Source of the DNA: Trachelipus rathkii
Taxonomy: Eukaryota; Arthropoda; Malacostraca; Isopoda; Trachelipodidae
DNA: 38,455 nucleotides
Assembly (NCBI GenBank): GCA_015478945.1
Contig: JABUQX010087128.1
Span: forward strand, 1-38,455
Reading direction: 5' to 3'
Below, one piece after another: positions 15,001-28,364 of this stretch. The position numbers and the translations under genes are program-made. The notes under the pieces are model-generated. The model made no database searches. It was not told the origin of the DNA and saw nothing but the letters and a program-made list of their open reading frames with translations. Within the stretch, counting starts at the first letter, position 1. Every line of letters begins with the position of its first letter.

Positions 15001-15284
15001 TGAAAACGTGAATAGCGACTATTCCAACGAAAAATTAAATGTCTATGTTTAACTGAACCTCACGGGAGAAGTTTCAATGAAAATATAATGATAGAAAGAT
15101 ATTATTATACTGATTTAGTGAAAGAAAAGAAATCTAAATTCTACACTTTCAAGCTAAAAGAGTAAATCTTCCAAAAATATCAAAAAGTTTTACCTCCCTA
15201 TTTTGAAATAAAATATTTCGTACATTATGAAATATTTATAAATTTTGGGCTTATGTGTGGATTATCATTTTATTTGATTTTGAA
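12001..15284. other. Gene-free AT-rich sequence, unrecognised
   Basis: I searched both strands for protein motifs and found none I can support. The longest frames are about 60 codons. Composition is roughly 70-75% A+T, with short A/T runs and no clean repeat. Confidence 0.5.
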
Positions 15285-15297
15285 TACCTATATATTA

Positions 15298-15366
<69 letters not shown>

Positions 15367-15430
15367 ATATTATATTAAATTTGCCCCCCTAAATTTCTTG
15401 CCCTAATCGTTCCCATATAATATAAGTATT

Positions 15431-15469
<39 letters not shown>

Positions 15470-15519
15470 TTTATTATATATATATAAGTATATATATATA
15501 TACCAGTATATATATATAT

Positions 15520-15551
<32 letters not shown>

Positions 15552-15819
15552 TATATTATATATATTATTTATTTATATATCTATATATTATACTTATATA
15601 TATTATATATAATATTATATATATATTAATATATATAATATATATATATATTTATAATATATATATATATATATTATATATATAAATAATATATATATAA
15701 TTATATATAATATTAATAGTATATATATATTATATTATATATATATATATTATATATATATATATAATAATATTTATATATATATATTAATAATCTAGTA
15801 ATATATATATTATATGATA

Positions 15820-15854
<35 letters not shown>

Positions 15855-15945
15855 ATATATAATATATATAATATATTATATTATATATTATTATAATAAT
15901 ATATATATATAATATATTATATATATTTGTATATATATATATTTC
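15285..15945. repeat. Long imperfect (TA)n block with a C-run interruption
   Basis: About 660 bases of phase-shifted TA repeats. It is interrupted once, at about 15377-15435, by non-repetitive sequence with a run of six C (15384-15389) and two further CCC runs (15401-15403, 15412-15414). Confidence 0.9.
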
Positions 15946-16929
15946 ATTTCTAGTACAAGTAATTCTAGGTATTGCTAATTAATACCGAGTTGTGTTTATC
16001 TATGAAATTACCAACATGTGGTTTCTATAAAAGATTAAAGTTGAAAATCAACGATATTTATTAATCGAATATGACGCCAAAACAATAATGATGGGATACA
16101 AGTCTTAGTACATATATTATATTATTTACTATTTAAATTAATACAAATGTTAAATTTACTTAGGGAAGGACGGCTCAGCTTGTCCATAATTAATATTTCC
16201 TATCGACTAAAATGTTTACCATCGGTTTTAAACCTTTTTTTTCAAAAATACATAAAGTTTTGTGAGTATAATTATTATTCTGGTTAGTGATTTAATAAAG
16301 ATATAAACGAGTGATAAGGGATCATATCAATGTATTTCTTTATTTATTGAAATGATTAATAATATAGATTCAGTGTTTGAATGGCATTTATATATTGTAT
16401 GTAATATTCTTTCGTTAAAAAAATTTTAATATGGAAAATTTAAGAGGAAATTACATGATTTATCTCAATACTATTAATATAAGTAGAGACATATTAAATA
16501 TGATAGAATGATAACTTAATCATCGTATGTTGAGGATTTGGATTTATAGTTTATATATAGTGACATCTTGCTCGATATACCACTATAGATTGTTTATCAC
16601 GTTAGTTATGTTACTGAGAACGCTAAAGCTCATTTAAATCAAGAGATATTAATTAATAGTTGTGTTTGATTTTTTAAAGAGTTAGACCAAAATAGTATAA
16701 AAGAAGATCAATTTTTTTATGATGTACTTATTGGGGAAGCTGCCGCCGCAGCCGTTGCGTACAATGATAGTGGGTTAACATAAATTGTCTGTAGTTCACA
16801 TATGAAAACGAGCAAGATAATCAGAAAATTTGATCATAATACTATAGCAAAAATATATAATTATTATTGAATTATTATGAGAAAAGGTTTTAGAGAAGAG
16901 ACTCATGGTATGAGGTTACTTCCATCTCA
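15946..16929. other. Gene-free AT-rich sequence with a small coding-like patch
   Basis: No gene is called. At about 16671-16868 (+) one frame stays open apart from a single TAA and includes an alanine run at about 16738-16759 encoded by GCT/GCC/GCA codons, which stands out in this AT-rich setting. It has no identifiable domain, no convincing start and no neighbouring exon that I can see. Confidence 0.4.
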
Positions 16930-17975
16930 ATACCTAATATTTATTTAATTATTATATCTTAAATTAAATAAAATATTTATTTACTATAAATATATTATTA
17001 AATTTAAATTCTCACTGAATGACAGGAATAATGTATTTATATTTTATAAATGAATTTCCTTTAAAAAAAATATTAATATTATTATTACTAATTTTTCTAT
17101 ATAAAATAATATATAAATAATAATAAATATAATAATATATTAAGAAAATAATGAATAATAATTATTATACTAATAATAAAATCATAATAATAATAATAAT
17201 AATTTATATATATAATTATAATATAAATAAATCATAAATAAATATAGTCTCAATTACCGATTTTAATAAGTGGATCATTATTAATTAATTTATATTATAT
17301 ATTTTATTATTATTTTTTTATATAAATTATTATATTAATTAATATTATTAGTATTATATTATTATATTATATATATTAATTAGTATATATATTCATTATA
17401 AATACTTATGGTGTTAGTGAGCGTGTCATGATTTGTGGCTATAATATATATAATAATATTATAATATATATATATATAATATATATATAATATATATAAA
17501 ATTATATATATATATTACTAGTATTATATATATAATATATAAGTTATATATATATATAATATGAATTAGTATATATATATATATATAATATATATATTTC
17601 TATATATATATCTTAAATTATATATATGTATTAATATATATATTTATAATATTATATTCATATATAAATATATATATTTATCCTATATATTATTAATTAT
17701 ATATATACTATAATATATACTATATTTTTTTAAATAATTCTATTATTATTATATATATAGTTATTATAATTTATATATAAATTACTATTAATATATATAA
17801 TAGTATATAGTATATATATTATATATATAACTATATAATATATATTATATATTTTATTAATTGCTAAAAAACTATATATATATTATTATATATTTTATAT
17901 TCACTTTTTATAACATAATATATATATATATATATATACGTTATTATATATATTATAAATTTTATATATTTAAAT
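16930..17975. repeat. A+T low-complexity block: AAT-like then (TA)n
   Basis: Positions 16930-17400 are AAT/ATT-rich without a clean array. Positions 17435-17975 are imperfect (TA)n. A short more complex stretch (about 17401-17440) separates them. Confidence 0.85.
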
Positions 17976-20900
17976 ACTGTATAACATATAAATTGGTATT
18001 TGTGAGTGAACTCATCTTAAAGCTCAAATTGATAGTAGTATTTATGCTTGTTAATAGGAATCTATCACGAGAAATTCAAGTGTTATGAGTCATGCATCAA
18101 ATACGCGAGAATTATAATTGATTTATTAAAATGGAGTTTTGTTCTCTGAACATTTCTTTTAAAAATTAGTTTGTGATCTATGTCATAAATCTTGATATTA
18201 AATATTGTAGTCTAGGTGTATTATCTCTAATCACATAGTTCAATAATTAGATAGTTATCGTTTATTCATATAAAAAATATTATTTTGGTCTATATATAAA
18301 TGACTTTCTAGAAGCGTTGGAGGACGATCAGGGCAAAGAGATGTAATGTTTATAAAAAAGAAAATATATATTTATTTCCATACAAATTATTCATATAAAA
18401 AACGAATTTTTTCCTGCTTAATATCTCTATGAAGTAAATATCAATATTCTTGTAGTTCTCGCCGAAGTGAAAAGAATGATTGAGTTTGTGCTTGTCGCCC
18501 ATAACCTCTTATACGATAGCTTCTATGAATATTTTTAAGACATATTATACAGTGGCCATTTGTGTCCACAACCAGGTAATATAATCTCCAGGCTCCTCAG
18601 ATAATTCTCTATCTTAAACCTTGTCATGGCTCTCTGAATAATCTTAACTCAGGATACAATCTTAGCGTCCATGTGCATTACTCAAGTATTGTTCCCTGAT
18701 TCTCTGTTAAAACTACATTATCAATATTAGTGATTCTCAGAGACCTATATTTCGGCTTGCAATATTAAGTTGATACTCGCGATCTTACACTTTAGTTGAC
18801 ATTCTTTAGTTATACAAGACCACCTCAAGAAGCTAATCGTCATACTGAATTATTTTGATGGATTTTTCTCCTTTCATAGCTGACAAATCAGCTACGTAAT
18901 TCTTCCGTCACGATATTGGGTAATGGATTTCCTGTGCTATGCCAAATATATACAAGACTACTTATGAGTCGAAACCCGATTGTTGCGCTTATAATTATAA
19001 GCTCCTGCAAGAACACAACATAACGTTTTCTACATATCACTGTACGTAAATTGTACTCTACTAGGTACGTTTTTTTCTTATCGAAGTATTTTTCTTTAAT
19101 GCAATCAACCCACTTATCATCAAGAGTTGCATGTGACAATCTCTGCTAATACTCCTCTTTGTCTTCAGGGGGTTTCCTTATTGTTAACTTCACATCATTG
19201 ACTTGACGAACATGCAAATTCTTAAGATCTATAGAAGTGACCCTTTCCATTACATTTATACGTGGGACTCGTGGCCAGTATTTTTATCTACTATTCTGTT
19301 TTGGTGCAAGGCAACTCTGCTCCGCCGTTTCGTCAAGATACTAAACTATATATAGCCATAGCAATAACCGCATTTAACTCTTTTGAAGAGAGCATCGCAG
19401 AAATCTCAATGCCTTCCTCTTCGTCTTCTCCACTCTCTCTCTTATCTGTTCCATAACCCCTTGGGAAATCTTTAACACCAGAAACTGAAAAGCCTTTCAT
19501 ATCACATCTGAGCGGCTGTGGTGATCTACATTTCGATCTTTTAGAATGCCATAAATCCATCTATTATTATCTGGCCACTTGACTGAGTCCACCTTCTCAT
19601 ACCTCCGGTCTTGCGAGAGACGTCTTCCATGTTATCTAAACGGCCCTACTCGTCTTAGGCGAAAACATACTGACCTTCTTAATGGCATAATACTTCCACC
19701 TATATTTTAATCCGTATACACAGCGTGACAAGAAGATATCGAAAAGGCTGCCACTTTTTTGGAAGGTCTTTCTATTCATTGCCCTCAACGAAATAGATGC
19801 TCTCTATACTTCGATCCGTTTTAGTTTGAATATATGTTAATGGACTTTATCATTGCATATATCAAACATATCGACGACATTAATTTCGGCAGTACAATCG
19901 TTTTCTTTACCCTTATTCCTGCGTAATTGGATCCCGATCAATACCCTTTCCTTAGAAGTTCATACTACGTATGATATCTATGTAATTTTTTCATCGGAGA
20001 GTTACCTGAGAATAAAATGAAAAAAAAACATCTGCGAGGACTCCGTAATTTCATTCCTCCACAGAGTTGAAGAAGTCCAATTTGATTATGTACTGAAGAC
20101 AATTATTCATTTCCGTCTTTTCCTAGAAATCCATCTTATAGGAGAGAATGTATTTATGTGTGTTGCTTCGCATTATACTTCGTCAAACATCTTTGGGATC
20201 ATTAACCTATACCAGTTTCTTTCTAGAAAATGGACTTTCTCATCCTTGAGAAAAGACGTCTATCTCATTCGAAAGTGAATCCAAACTGCTATCCCTCGTT
20301 GGCTCCTAGAAGACCTTAAGCAGATCCCGGTGAATGCCCCGGAATCAGCACTTCATAAAAATATGCAATTTTATACAATTATAAGATACATCAAATACGC
20401 CGTCTTTTATTCCTTGTGTCTGTTGTGCAAAGCTGGGTTCGTCATTTTTCTTTGATAATAATACGCCAAAACACCACCCTATAAACACTTCAAGAGTAAC
20501 TTCGCGCTGTGCAACTTGGACTAAAGCAGAAGAAGAAGATGGCAGTTGTTCTGCAGAAATTCCCAGAATCATTCCTCTTTCAACGATACATGCCACATAC
20601 TTTCCATGTAATTTTCTCTTGCTTGGAAATGTTCCCATACTGCGATATCCTGTTCTCAACAGATAGCAGACCTGGCATTATCTATTTGACGCTAAGTCCA
20701 CTGATTCTATCCAAAGTGTCGTTACGACTAGAACAGCCAGAAATACTAGTGTGGGCTATTATGGTGTTCCATTAACAAAATGTGTTTATAATTATGGCCC
20801 AGCTCATCATTATATGCTTATACTTGAAAATACTCGGCTTTCGATCGTGAATCTTCGTATGAGCAGTAAAATCAAATACAACAAGTGCGAGTATTCCCTG

Positions 20901-23160
20901 CCTCTTATCCTATTTCATAGGCATATGTACGACTTTATCTAAGGATGTCATTTGCATATTGTGCACTGATCACAAACTTCTACTGGTCTACAGCTCTTCA
21001 ATTCTTCTATCAGTGCCAGCTGATCAATCAAGCATAGCGTTTCCATCCCTTATTGTCTTTAATAGTCAGAATTATGTTTATCAATATTATATTTCTTATT
21101 GGTCCAGATTATATACATTTGTGGAAGATGCTTTTAAACTCCCGGGGATATTCCCCTCTTTTCGTTATATTCTCTTATTCGAGCTTTTGGACGCTCTTGG
21201 CATTTCCAACAGCACTCCGTTGCTTCAACATAGAGACCCGGAGTTGTAAGGTATAATCTTCATTGCTCCGCTCCTAATCATGACAACGTGCGTCCTCTCA
21301 TTCTTATCTGTCTACAAAGATAAATCTCTACAGGATATAGGTTTTGTATCTACTTTCATTCCCAGAATTTCTCACGACCATTTTTCGACCACGAAAATCT
21401 TGTCGTCTTATGAGCGAGAGTCTACTCAACAATTCTTCCTATATCAAACTACGGCAATCTTTATCGGGAGTACTAAGCACCTTTCTGAGCCCACTTTCTC
21501 TTACTCATAAGACTTTTATGTGGTCGTGGCCACTACAAACATGGTACGCCCTGAATCCATCATACAAATAATTGGTTGCTTGTTCTGTCTGTACACAGCA
21601 GCCTGCCAACCAACTTTTTTCGACATGTCAGTACTCTCCAACATTGCGCATATTAAACCTCCTTTTGCGTCCATTCTTTGCTCTGCCTTTCCCATTTGGA
21701 AATACACGCAAACCTACCATCTTTTCGAGGAACCAATCTAATTGAACATTATCCTACGGTTTCATTAACTCTTTATCGTGACATCCGAGTAGGGCCAATT
21801 TCCTGCCCTTTCCATCCTCCTTGCCGACCATATCTTTTCAGCTCATTCTTCAGACATGTTACTCACCAGGCATTGCCAAAAACAGCTAGTGTGACATTAA
21901 TCGATATTCCTTACCCACCGTGACACTACGACTCTTCAAAATCTATCGCCGGCATTTGATTTTAATGCCAGAATTGCGGTATCCTATGCACTTTTGCATA
22001 AATATCCATTCCGCCTCTACCTCTCTAAACTTTATTCTTGAATAGAGAACCACACATGGAAGATAATTCTCTCAACGAGCTTTAATCACACTTGATTGGA
22101 TCTGTTACACAGGCTCCCGTACACAGCGCTATCATACATCATCAAACTTATTGATAGGCCCTTATAACTATTAAACGGATCCCATTTCGATTCACTGTAT
22201 CGAGTACACTATCATATACGCGACATTACCTGAGAACTGGTACTACTGGTCTTATCTTAAGTCATAGATGCCACTCTTTATTAAGTTTCTTTTTTTGTCG
22301 AACTAATCTCCTTGACATGAACTCATTCGGTTCTCGATTCTCACGTTGTCTTCCTGAATTTTTCTCTTCTTTAAGTAAACGCAGTCACAACTGAATATCA
22401 CAATCGTCTACTGTGATCTTGAAGCTCTCTTCTAGAGCAACTCGCTATAATACAGTCGAATTCCTTAGCGACTGACTTATCTATGAGAAATTTATTGGTC
22501 AATTACACTTTGTATACAAACTTCGTTACTCTTCGACAGACTAACTCAATATCCTATTTCGTATGCCCTTTCCCATGTCTACTTTCATCATTACCTTCCT
22601 GCCGCAATCATCCTCCAAACTTTGTACCCCATGCATTCTCTTATTAGTGTGATAGCTATTAGCGGATCGCAGCTCTGAGATAAGTCTACCTTATTTCCGT
22701 GACTACTTATAAGATTCTTCTGAAGGATTGAATAACTCTTGCTAAACAAGAAACTAACTTTATCTACTGATAACGGATAATGCACTGTACGGTAGCGTTT
22801 CTCAAATTAGTCGTTTTGAAGCTTGCCTTGTCTCATCTTCTCCCTCTCGCCTATTTCTAGCTCAAGATGGTATTTTATATTCCTAGACTCTCCTGAGAGA
22901 TGATTATACAAGAACAAACGGTTATGTCTCATAATCTTCTGACTCCTACTGCAACAGGTAACCGGCTTTTTAGTTGTCTCGAACGCAATCCAGTTTGAAA
23001 CTTGCGGTTTTATTAGTGCATTTGCTTAGAAAAGAAACTAATGTAAAATAATTCCATTTCCCGTTTAAAATTTAATAATAATAGTCGTTTAAAAAAATTT
23101 AATATTTAAGAGTAATTTTCATAGAAATTTTAGTGTAAAAATACGTTCCACTTTTATGGG
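17976..23160. other. Gene-free moderate-GC sequence, C-rich on + strand
   Basis: This five-kilobase stretch has less A+T than its flanks and carries C above G on the + strand from about 18.5 kb. Many frames of 60-104 codons occur on both strands and overlap each other, for example minus 20345-20659 and plus 20509-20775. I read parts of the minus strand in all three frames. Stops occur about every 11-20 codons, near or above chance, and no frame carries a motif I recognise. It could be a decayed element or gene, but the sequence does not establish that. Confidence 0.45.
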
Positions 23161-23415
23161 ACGAAGTGTGTATGTTACTCTCTCTTTCTTGTTTCTCTCT
23201 ATATCTTTCTCTCTCTATTTTTCATTTATATCTTTTCTTTTTCCTTCTTTATTTTCCTTCTTCCCTTATTATTCTTGCTTATTATATCTTTTATTTCATC
23301 TGCACCTCTATTAGTTCTCTTATTTTCTTTTCTTCTTTCTCTTTTTTTTTTTTTCTTCATCTCTTCTTATTCTTTTCATTCATTCTTAGCTTCTTCTTAT
23401 TTTCTTCTCTTTCCG
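23161..23415 (+). repeat. Polypyrimidine tract (CTTT/TTC-rich)
   Basis: About 250 bases almost entirely of C and T on the + strand, with CTCTCT, TTCTTC and a T13-type run near 23343-23355. The open frames through it (Phe/Leu/Ser-rich) are by-products of this composition. Tracts like this can form purine-motif triplexes; that is general knowledge, not shown here. Confidence 0.85.
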
Positions 23416-23660
23416 GCCCGCATAACACTGTTTAACTGGGTCCACCTGAATCTATTTATTCTTTACCTTCCTTAGTCTTGTCTTTTTTCTTTTTGACCGC
23501 TTTTTTCTGGTCCGGCCGACCTCTGAGTGCACTTGGTCCGGGGCAATCACTCACCTTCCCCGTTATCCCATTCATTGTTGCAGTGACCAGTTCCAAAACC
23601 CAGCCGCCGGTTCCCTTCCCGCCTGACGAACGAACCAGATCTCATCTTTCGTTAATGTAA
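23416..23660. other. GC-richer block, possible unidentified repeat insert
   Basis: From about 23500 to 23655 the sequence becomes clearly GC-richer, with words such as GGTCCGGCCGACC, CCGGGGCAATCACTCACC and CCAGCCGCCGG, and then returns to T/A-rich DNA. The + frame 23478-23660 is open for 60 codons and Pro/Ser/Thr-rich, but has no domain I know. The abrupt edges suggest an inserted repeat or a 5'-leader fragment of a mobile element. I cannot name the family and see no terminal repeats. Confidence 0.35.
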
Positions 23661-24684
23661 CCTCAGTTTTTCACTAATATCCTTCGACTCTGCCCTTCAT
23701 TGCCCCACATTCCGTTTTCTCTATATCTATACTCTTGTATTATAATTCGTATTCATCTATTCGCTTCATATTTCTTCTCTCTCTTTAAATATCAATTCGT
23801 GTATTATCTCCTTCTTTAATTTTTATTCTATTCTATATCTATATATATAATATATATATATTATCTGCTGTAATTATATTAAAGAAAGGGTGTGTGAGAG
23901 GTAATCCATAATCTGCGCTTTTCCAAATATTTGGTCCCATAAAACCGATCAAAAAGTATAGGAAAATGATTTCCTTCATTATTTAATAAAGACTGCTATA
24001 GTTCATGTCTTTTCTATCTTTAAATATTATTATATTTTAAAAACTTATATTATTTTATGGTCCTTTAACCGGCCAATTAATATGGTATTGATTTTCGATA
24101 GAACATTTTAATATTATATTGATTTTTCTCTGGTGCAAGTCAAAGAGGAGGTAAAAATCCAAGTTTGGGCCCAATCCAAGTAAAATTTAAGGTGTTTATA
24201 GTTTGAAATAAGGTATTCGAAATAGACCTAGAAGTGTTGATGTTGTAGTAGATATTCAGATTGAGCAAAGTTTAATCGTCTGGTTAGAGTTTGATAGATA
24301 AGAATGAAGCTGTGTAGAGAGCCTTGTAATATACTCTTCCAATGGAGAGTATGCGTTTGGAGAGTAAAGTCAGTGAACAATGTTATATCGATGAATAAAG
24401 AAAAGTTAAGCAACACCTTGAAGGTAGGGACGTTGATGATAGAATCTTACTCACTTCAAGGGGATAGTGCGTAATGAAACCCCCAGATGTAGGATATCAT
24501 ACATTAGCGAGAACAACTCAAAGAGCAAACAAAGTGTGGGTGAGGAATTTAGAGCCCCATGAAACCCCAACCTCTTGGAAAAGAAATGTAATCTTGCCCA
24601 ATTAGATCTCGAGAAAACAACAAGAATAATAATAAGGAATTGAAATTTCACTTGAGGTAGATTATTGTTTTTTTTATTTAGAAT
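23661..24684. other. Gene-free spacer, unrecognised
   Basis: AT-rich sequence. It holds a minor (TA)n patch at about 23839-23868, and G exceeds C on the + strand at about 24120-24480. No coding or RNA feature is recognised. Confidence 0.5.
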
Positions 24685-24800
24685 ATATAACAAATTATAT
24701 TATTATATTATTATATATATATAATATATATAATAAGTTTAGTATTTATATAATTATTATATTATATATAATATATATATTATATATAATTATTTATATA
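24685..24800. repeat. Imperfect (TA)n / ATT block
   Basis: About 115 bases of ATATTATTATAT-type sequence with phase shifts. Confidence 0.85.
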
Positions 24801-25244
24801 GTGTAAACTCCTAACAAAGCCTCAATGTTGTAAATATCTGTTGTACTACGAAAAATTAATATTTGAATTGATAATATTTAGTAAGCATGTTATTATTAAA
24901 ATAGTTCATAATTATGTCACAATTATTGTTTAAAGATGAAGATATTAGTCTGGTTAAATTTTTATTTCAGCACATTAATTTCGTTAAATGAAAGAATGCG
25001 AGCTCGTCGTACTCTCCGATGTTGCCATAATTAGTTTTTTTTTTAATAAAAGATCACCTGTAAACCGTGAGATGAAGGAGTCGGCTTTCGGCGCTAACGG
25101 TGGAACGACGGGGGGGGATTAGTCCTGTTGTCCAGTCGCTAGCCCTAAAAAATCAATTTTCCTATTTCATACGCCTGATGCTCCACAATATGTATTATTT
25201 CTGTATATCGAGTTTTGAGATATACTTAGGGCTTTGGAGTTTGA
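24801..25244. other. Gene-free spacer with a small GC-rich patch
   Basis: A short GC-rich patch at about 25068-25150 includes a run of eight G. I see no tRNA-like boxes or open frame of interest around it. Confidence 0.45.
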
Positions 25245-25410
25245 CCTATATAATATTATATATAATATATATATTATATATATTATTTATATATTCTTAT
25301 ATTATATATATTAGTATTTTGTGTTGTGTGTGTGGTGTGTGTGTTGTGTTGTTGTTGTGTGGTTTGCGGAGTTCTGTGGTATGTGTGTGTAGGTTGTGTG
25401 TGTGACAAAT
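25245..25410. repeat. (TA)n followed by degenerate (TG)n tract
   Basis: Positions 25245-25318 are TA-rich. Positions 25319-25406 are GT-rich, built from TGTGTG, TTGTTG and GGTGTG units interrupted by a few other bases. The 101-codon + frame at 25100-25405 runs through this tract and reflects it, not a gene. Confidence 0.85.
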
Positions 25411-26001
25411 TTACAAATTTATTTATGCTTTAATTTTTCGTTTTTTGTATTTTTTTTTATTTATTTTTGTTTTTAAAAATGATAATTTGAAGAGGAATAT
25501 AATTTATTATATAATACTAATATATATAATATTTTATATATCATTATATATATATATATATTTATTATATATAAATATATTATATATTAGTATATATATA
25601 TAATTAATATATATTATAATATATATATTAATATTTAATTATATATATATATATATAAATATAAACTAAGAAAAAATATATATTGCATATATTGGTATAC
25701 ATTCATAATAAATTAGTCTAGCAAATATAATAGATAATAATTAATAAATAGTCTGTCGAGTTGAAATTGATCAACTTTATTCTTTATTTCAATAGTTTAG
25801 AAAAACACTGCCAATGATTTAGTGGTGATGACATGCATTCAGAAGTTCGATCTATTTATTTATTTGTTGGAAAATTTTGTTTATAACATAAGTTTAAAAA
25901 GTAGTTTTAAAAAGTAAAAAACTTACAAAATCCAAAATAACATATTTGAATTAACGTATATAAGTTATTCCAAATGTTAAAAAAAATAAACTAAAAAAAT
26001 C
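25411..26001. repeat. AT-rich sequence with a (TA)n block
   Basis: Imperfect (TA)n spans about 25500-25675. The rest is AT-rich and unrecognised, becoming A-rich toward 26000. A GTTCGA word at 25845 resembles a tRNA B box but lacks a correctly spaced A box. Confidence 0.7.
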
Positions 26002-26018
26002 AAAAAAAAAAAAAAAAA
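26002..26018. repeat. Poly(A) run, 17 bases
   Basis: An uninterrupted A run just left of the candidate inverted-repeat element and overlapping its outer arm. Confidence 0.95.
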
Positions 26019-26330
26019 TTCAGGGGGCTCGGCTGACGGGGGACTCAGAGGGGGACGTTTCCCACACCAGTAGGGAGGGGCGAAGAACCCGCGACATCCC
26101 ATAATGAACAAAGGGGGGTTCCCGGAAGACTTATCCCGAGAGGTGAATGATAGTCTATGCTGTTCGTTCCCCAGAAGGCGAGAGACCCGATTCTGCTCTT
26201 TGCGGTTTACCCCTGGTATTCTCTTAGTTAAATAAAAACAAATTAAAACGACGGAGCGTAAAACGTACTGTGTCCTATAATATATTTTGATATGTCCGTC
26301 ACCTCTTAATGCCTGTTAGGATAGTATCTG

Positions 26331-26366
<36 letters not shown>

Positions 26367-26376
26367 CCTGAATTTT
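26015..26376. mobile_element. Candidate small inverted-repeat element (MITE-like)
   Basis: A perfect 12-base inverted repeat, AAAATTCAGGGG at 26015-26026 and CCCCTGAATTTT at 26365-26376, bounds a segment of about 360 bases. Its left half is GC-rich, unlike the flanks. If the element itself is CAGGGG...CCCCTG (26021-26370), it is flanked on both sides by AATT, which could be a 4-base target duplication. The 34-base A run at 26331-26364 lies directly inside the right end. CAGGG-type ends are known from hAT elements, but those usually make 8-base duplications, and none is seen. A G-rich segment (26022-26076) holds three runs of five G and further shorter runs. Alternatives are a retroposed A-tailed sequence or chance. 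Confidence 0.4.
26331..26364. repeat. Poly(A) run, 34 bases
   Basis: The longest homopolymer in the window. An AATAAA word lies about 100 bases upstream (near 26230), which is farther than usual for a cleaved mRNA tail, so a processed pseudogene is possible but not well supported. Confidence 0.95.
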
Positions 26377-28090
<1,714 letters not shown>

Positions 28091-28113
28091 TTCATAATTT
28101 TATAATATGTAAA

Positions 28114-28209
28114 ATAATGATAATGATAATGATAATGATAATGATAATGATAATGATAATGATAATGATAATGATAATGATAATGATAATGATAATGATA
28201 ATGATAATG

Positions 28210-28270
<61 letters not shown>
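28114..28270. repeat. (ATAATG)n hexanucleotide microsatellite
   Basis: About 26 near-perfect hexamer units with one visible break near 28236-28240, where a TGATAATAATG step lacks one G. The hexamer equals two AAT-like triplets with one substitution, so it probably arose from an AAT array. Confidence 0.97.
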
Positions 28271-28286
<16 letters not shown>

Positions 28287-28331
28287 CTACTACTACTACT
28301 ACTATTGCTAATAATAATAATAATAATAATA
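28266..28331. repeat. Short (AAT)n - (ACT)n - (AAT)n compound
   Basis: After the hexamer array come an AAT run (to about 28285), about six ACT units (28286-28303) and another AAT run (about 28311-28331). Confidence 0.92.
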
Positions 28332-28364
28332 TTTTATATATTGGCAATATCCACATTTAATAAT

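Noticed and set aside
20509..21741. Series of + strand frames of 67-96 codons
   Set aside because: They overlap one another and minus-strand frames, share no domain, and their number and length fit chance on a C-rich, G-poor strand.
18530..22800. A decayed gene or endogenous viral sequence on the minus strand
   Set aside because: Several short stretches look protein-like, but adjacent frames look equally protein-like and stops occur at about or above the chance rate. No motif was recognised, so neither a gene nor a virus-derived sequence can be supported. A translated search of this block against arthropod and large DNA virus proteins would decide it.
25816..25855. tRNA-like A and B boxes (TTTAGTGGT and GTTCGATCT)
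   Set aside because: The boxes are only about 29 bases apart, too close for a tRNA, and no cloverleaf stems form around them.
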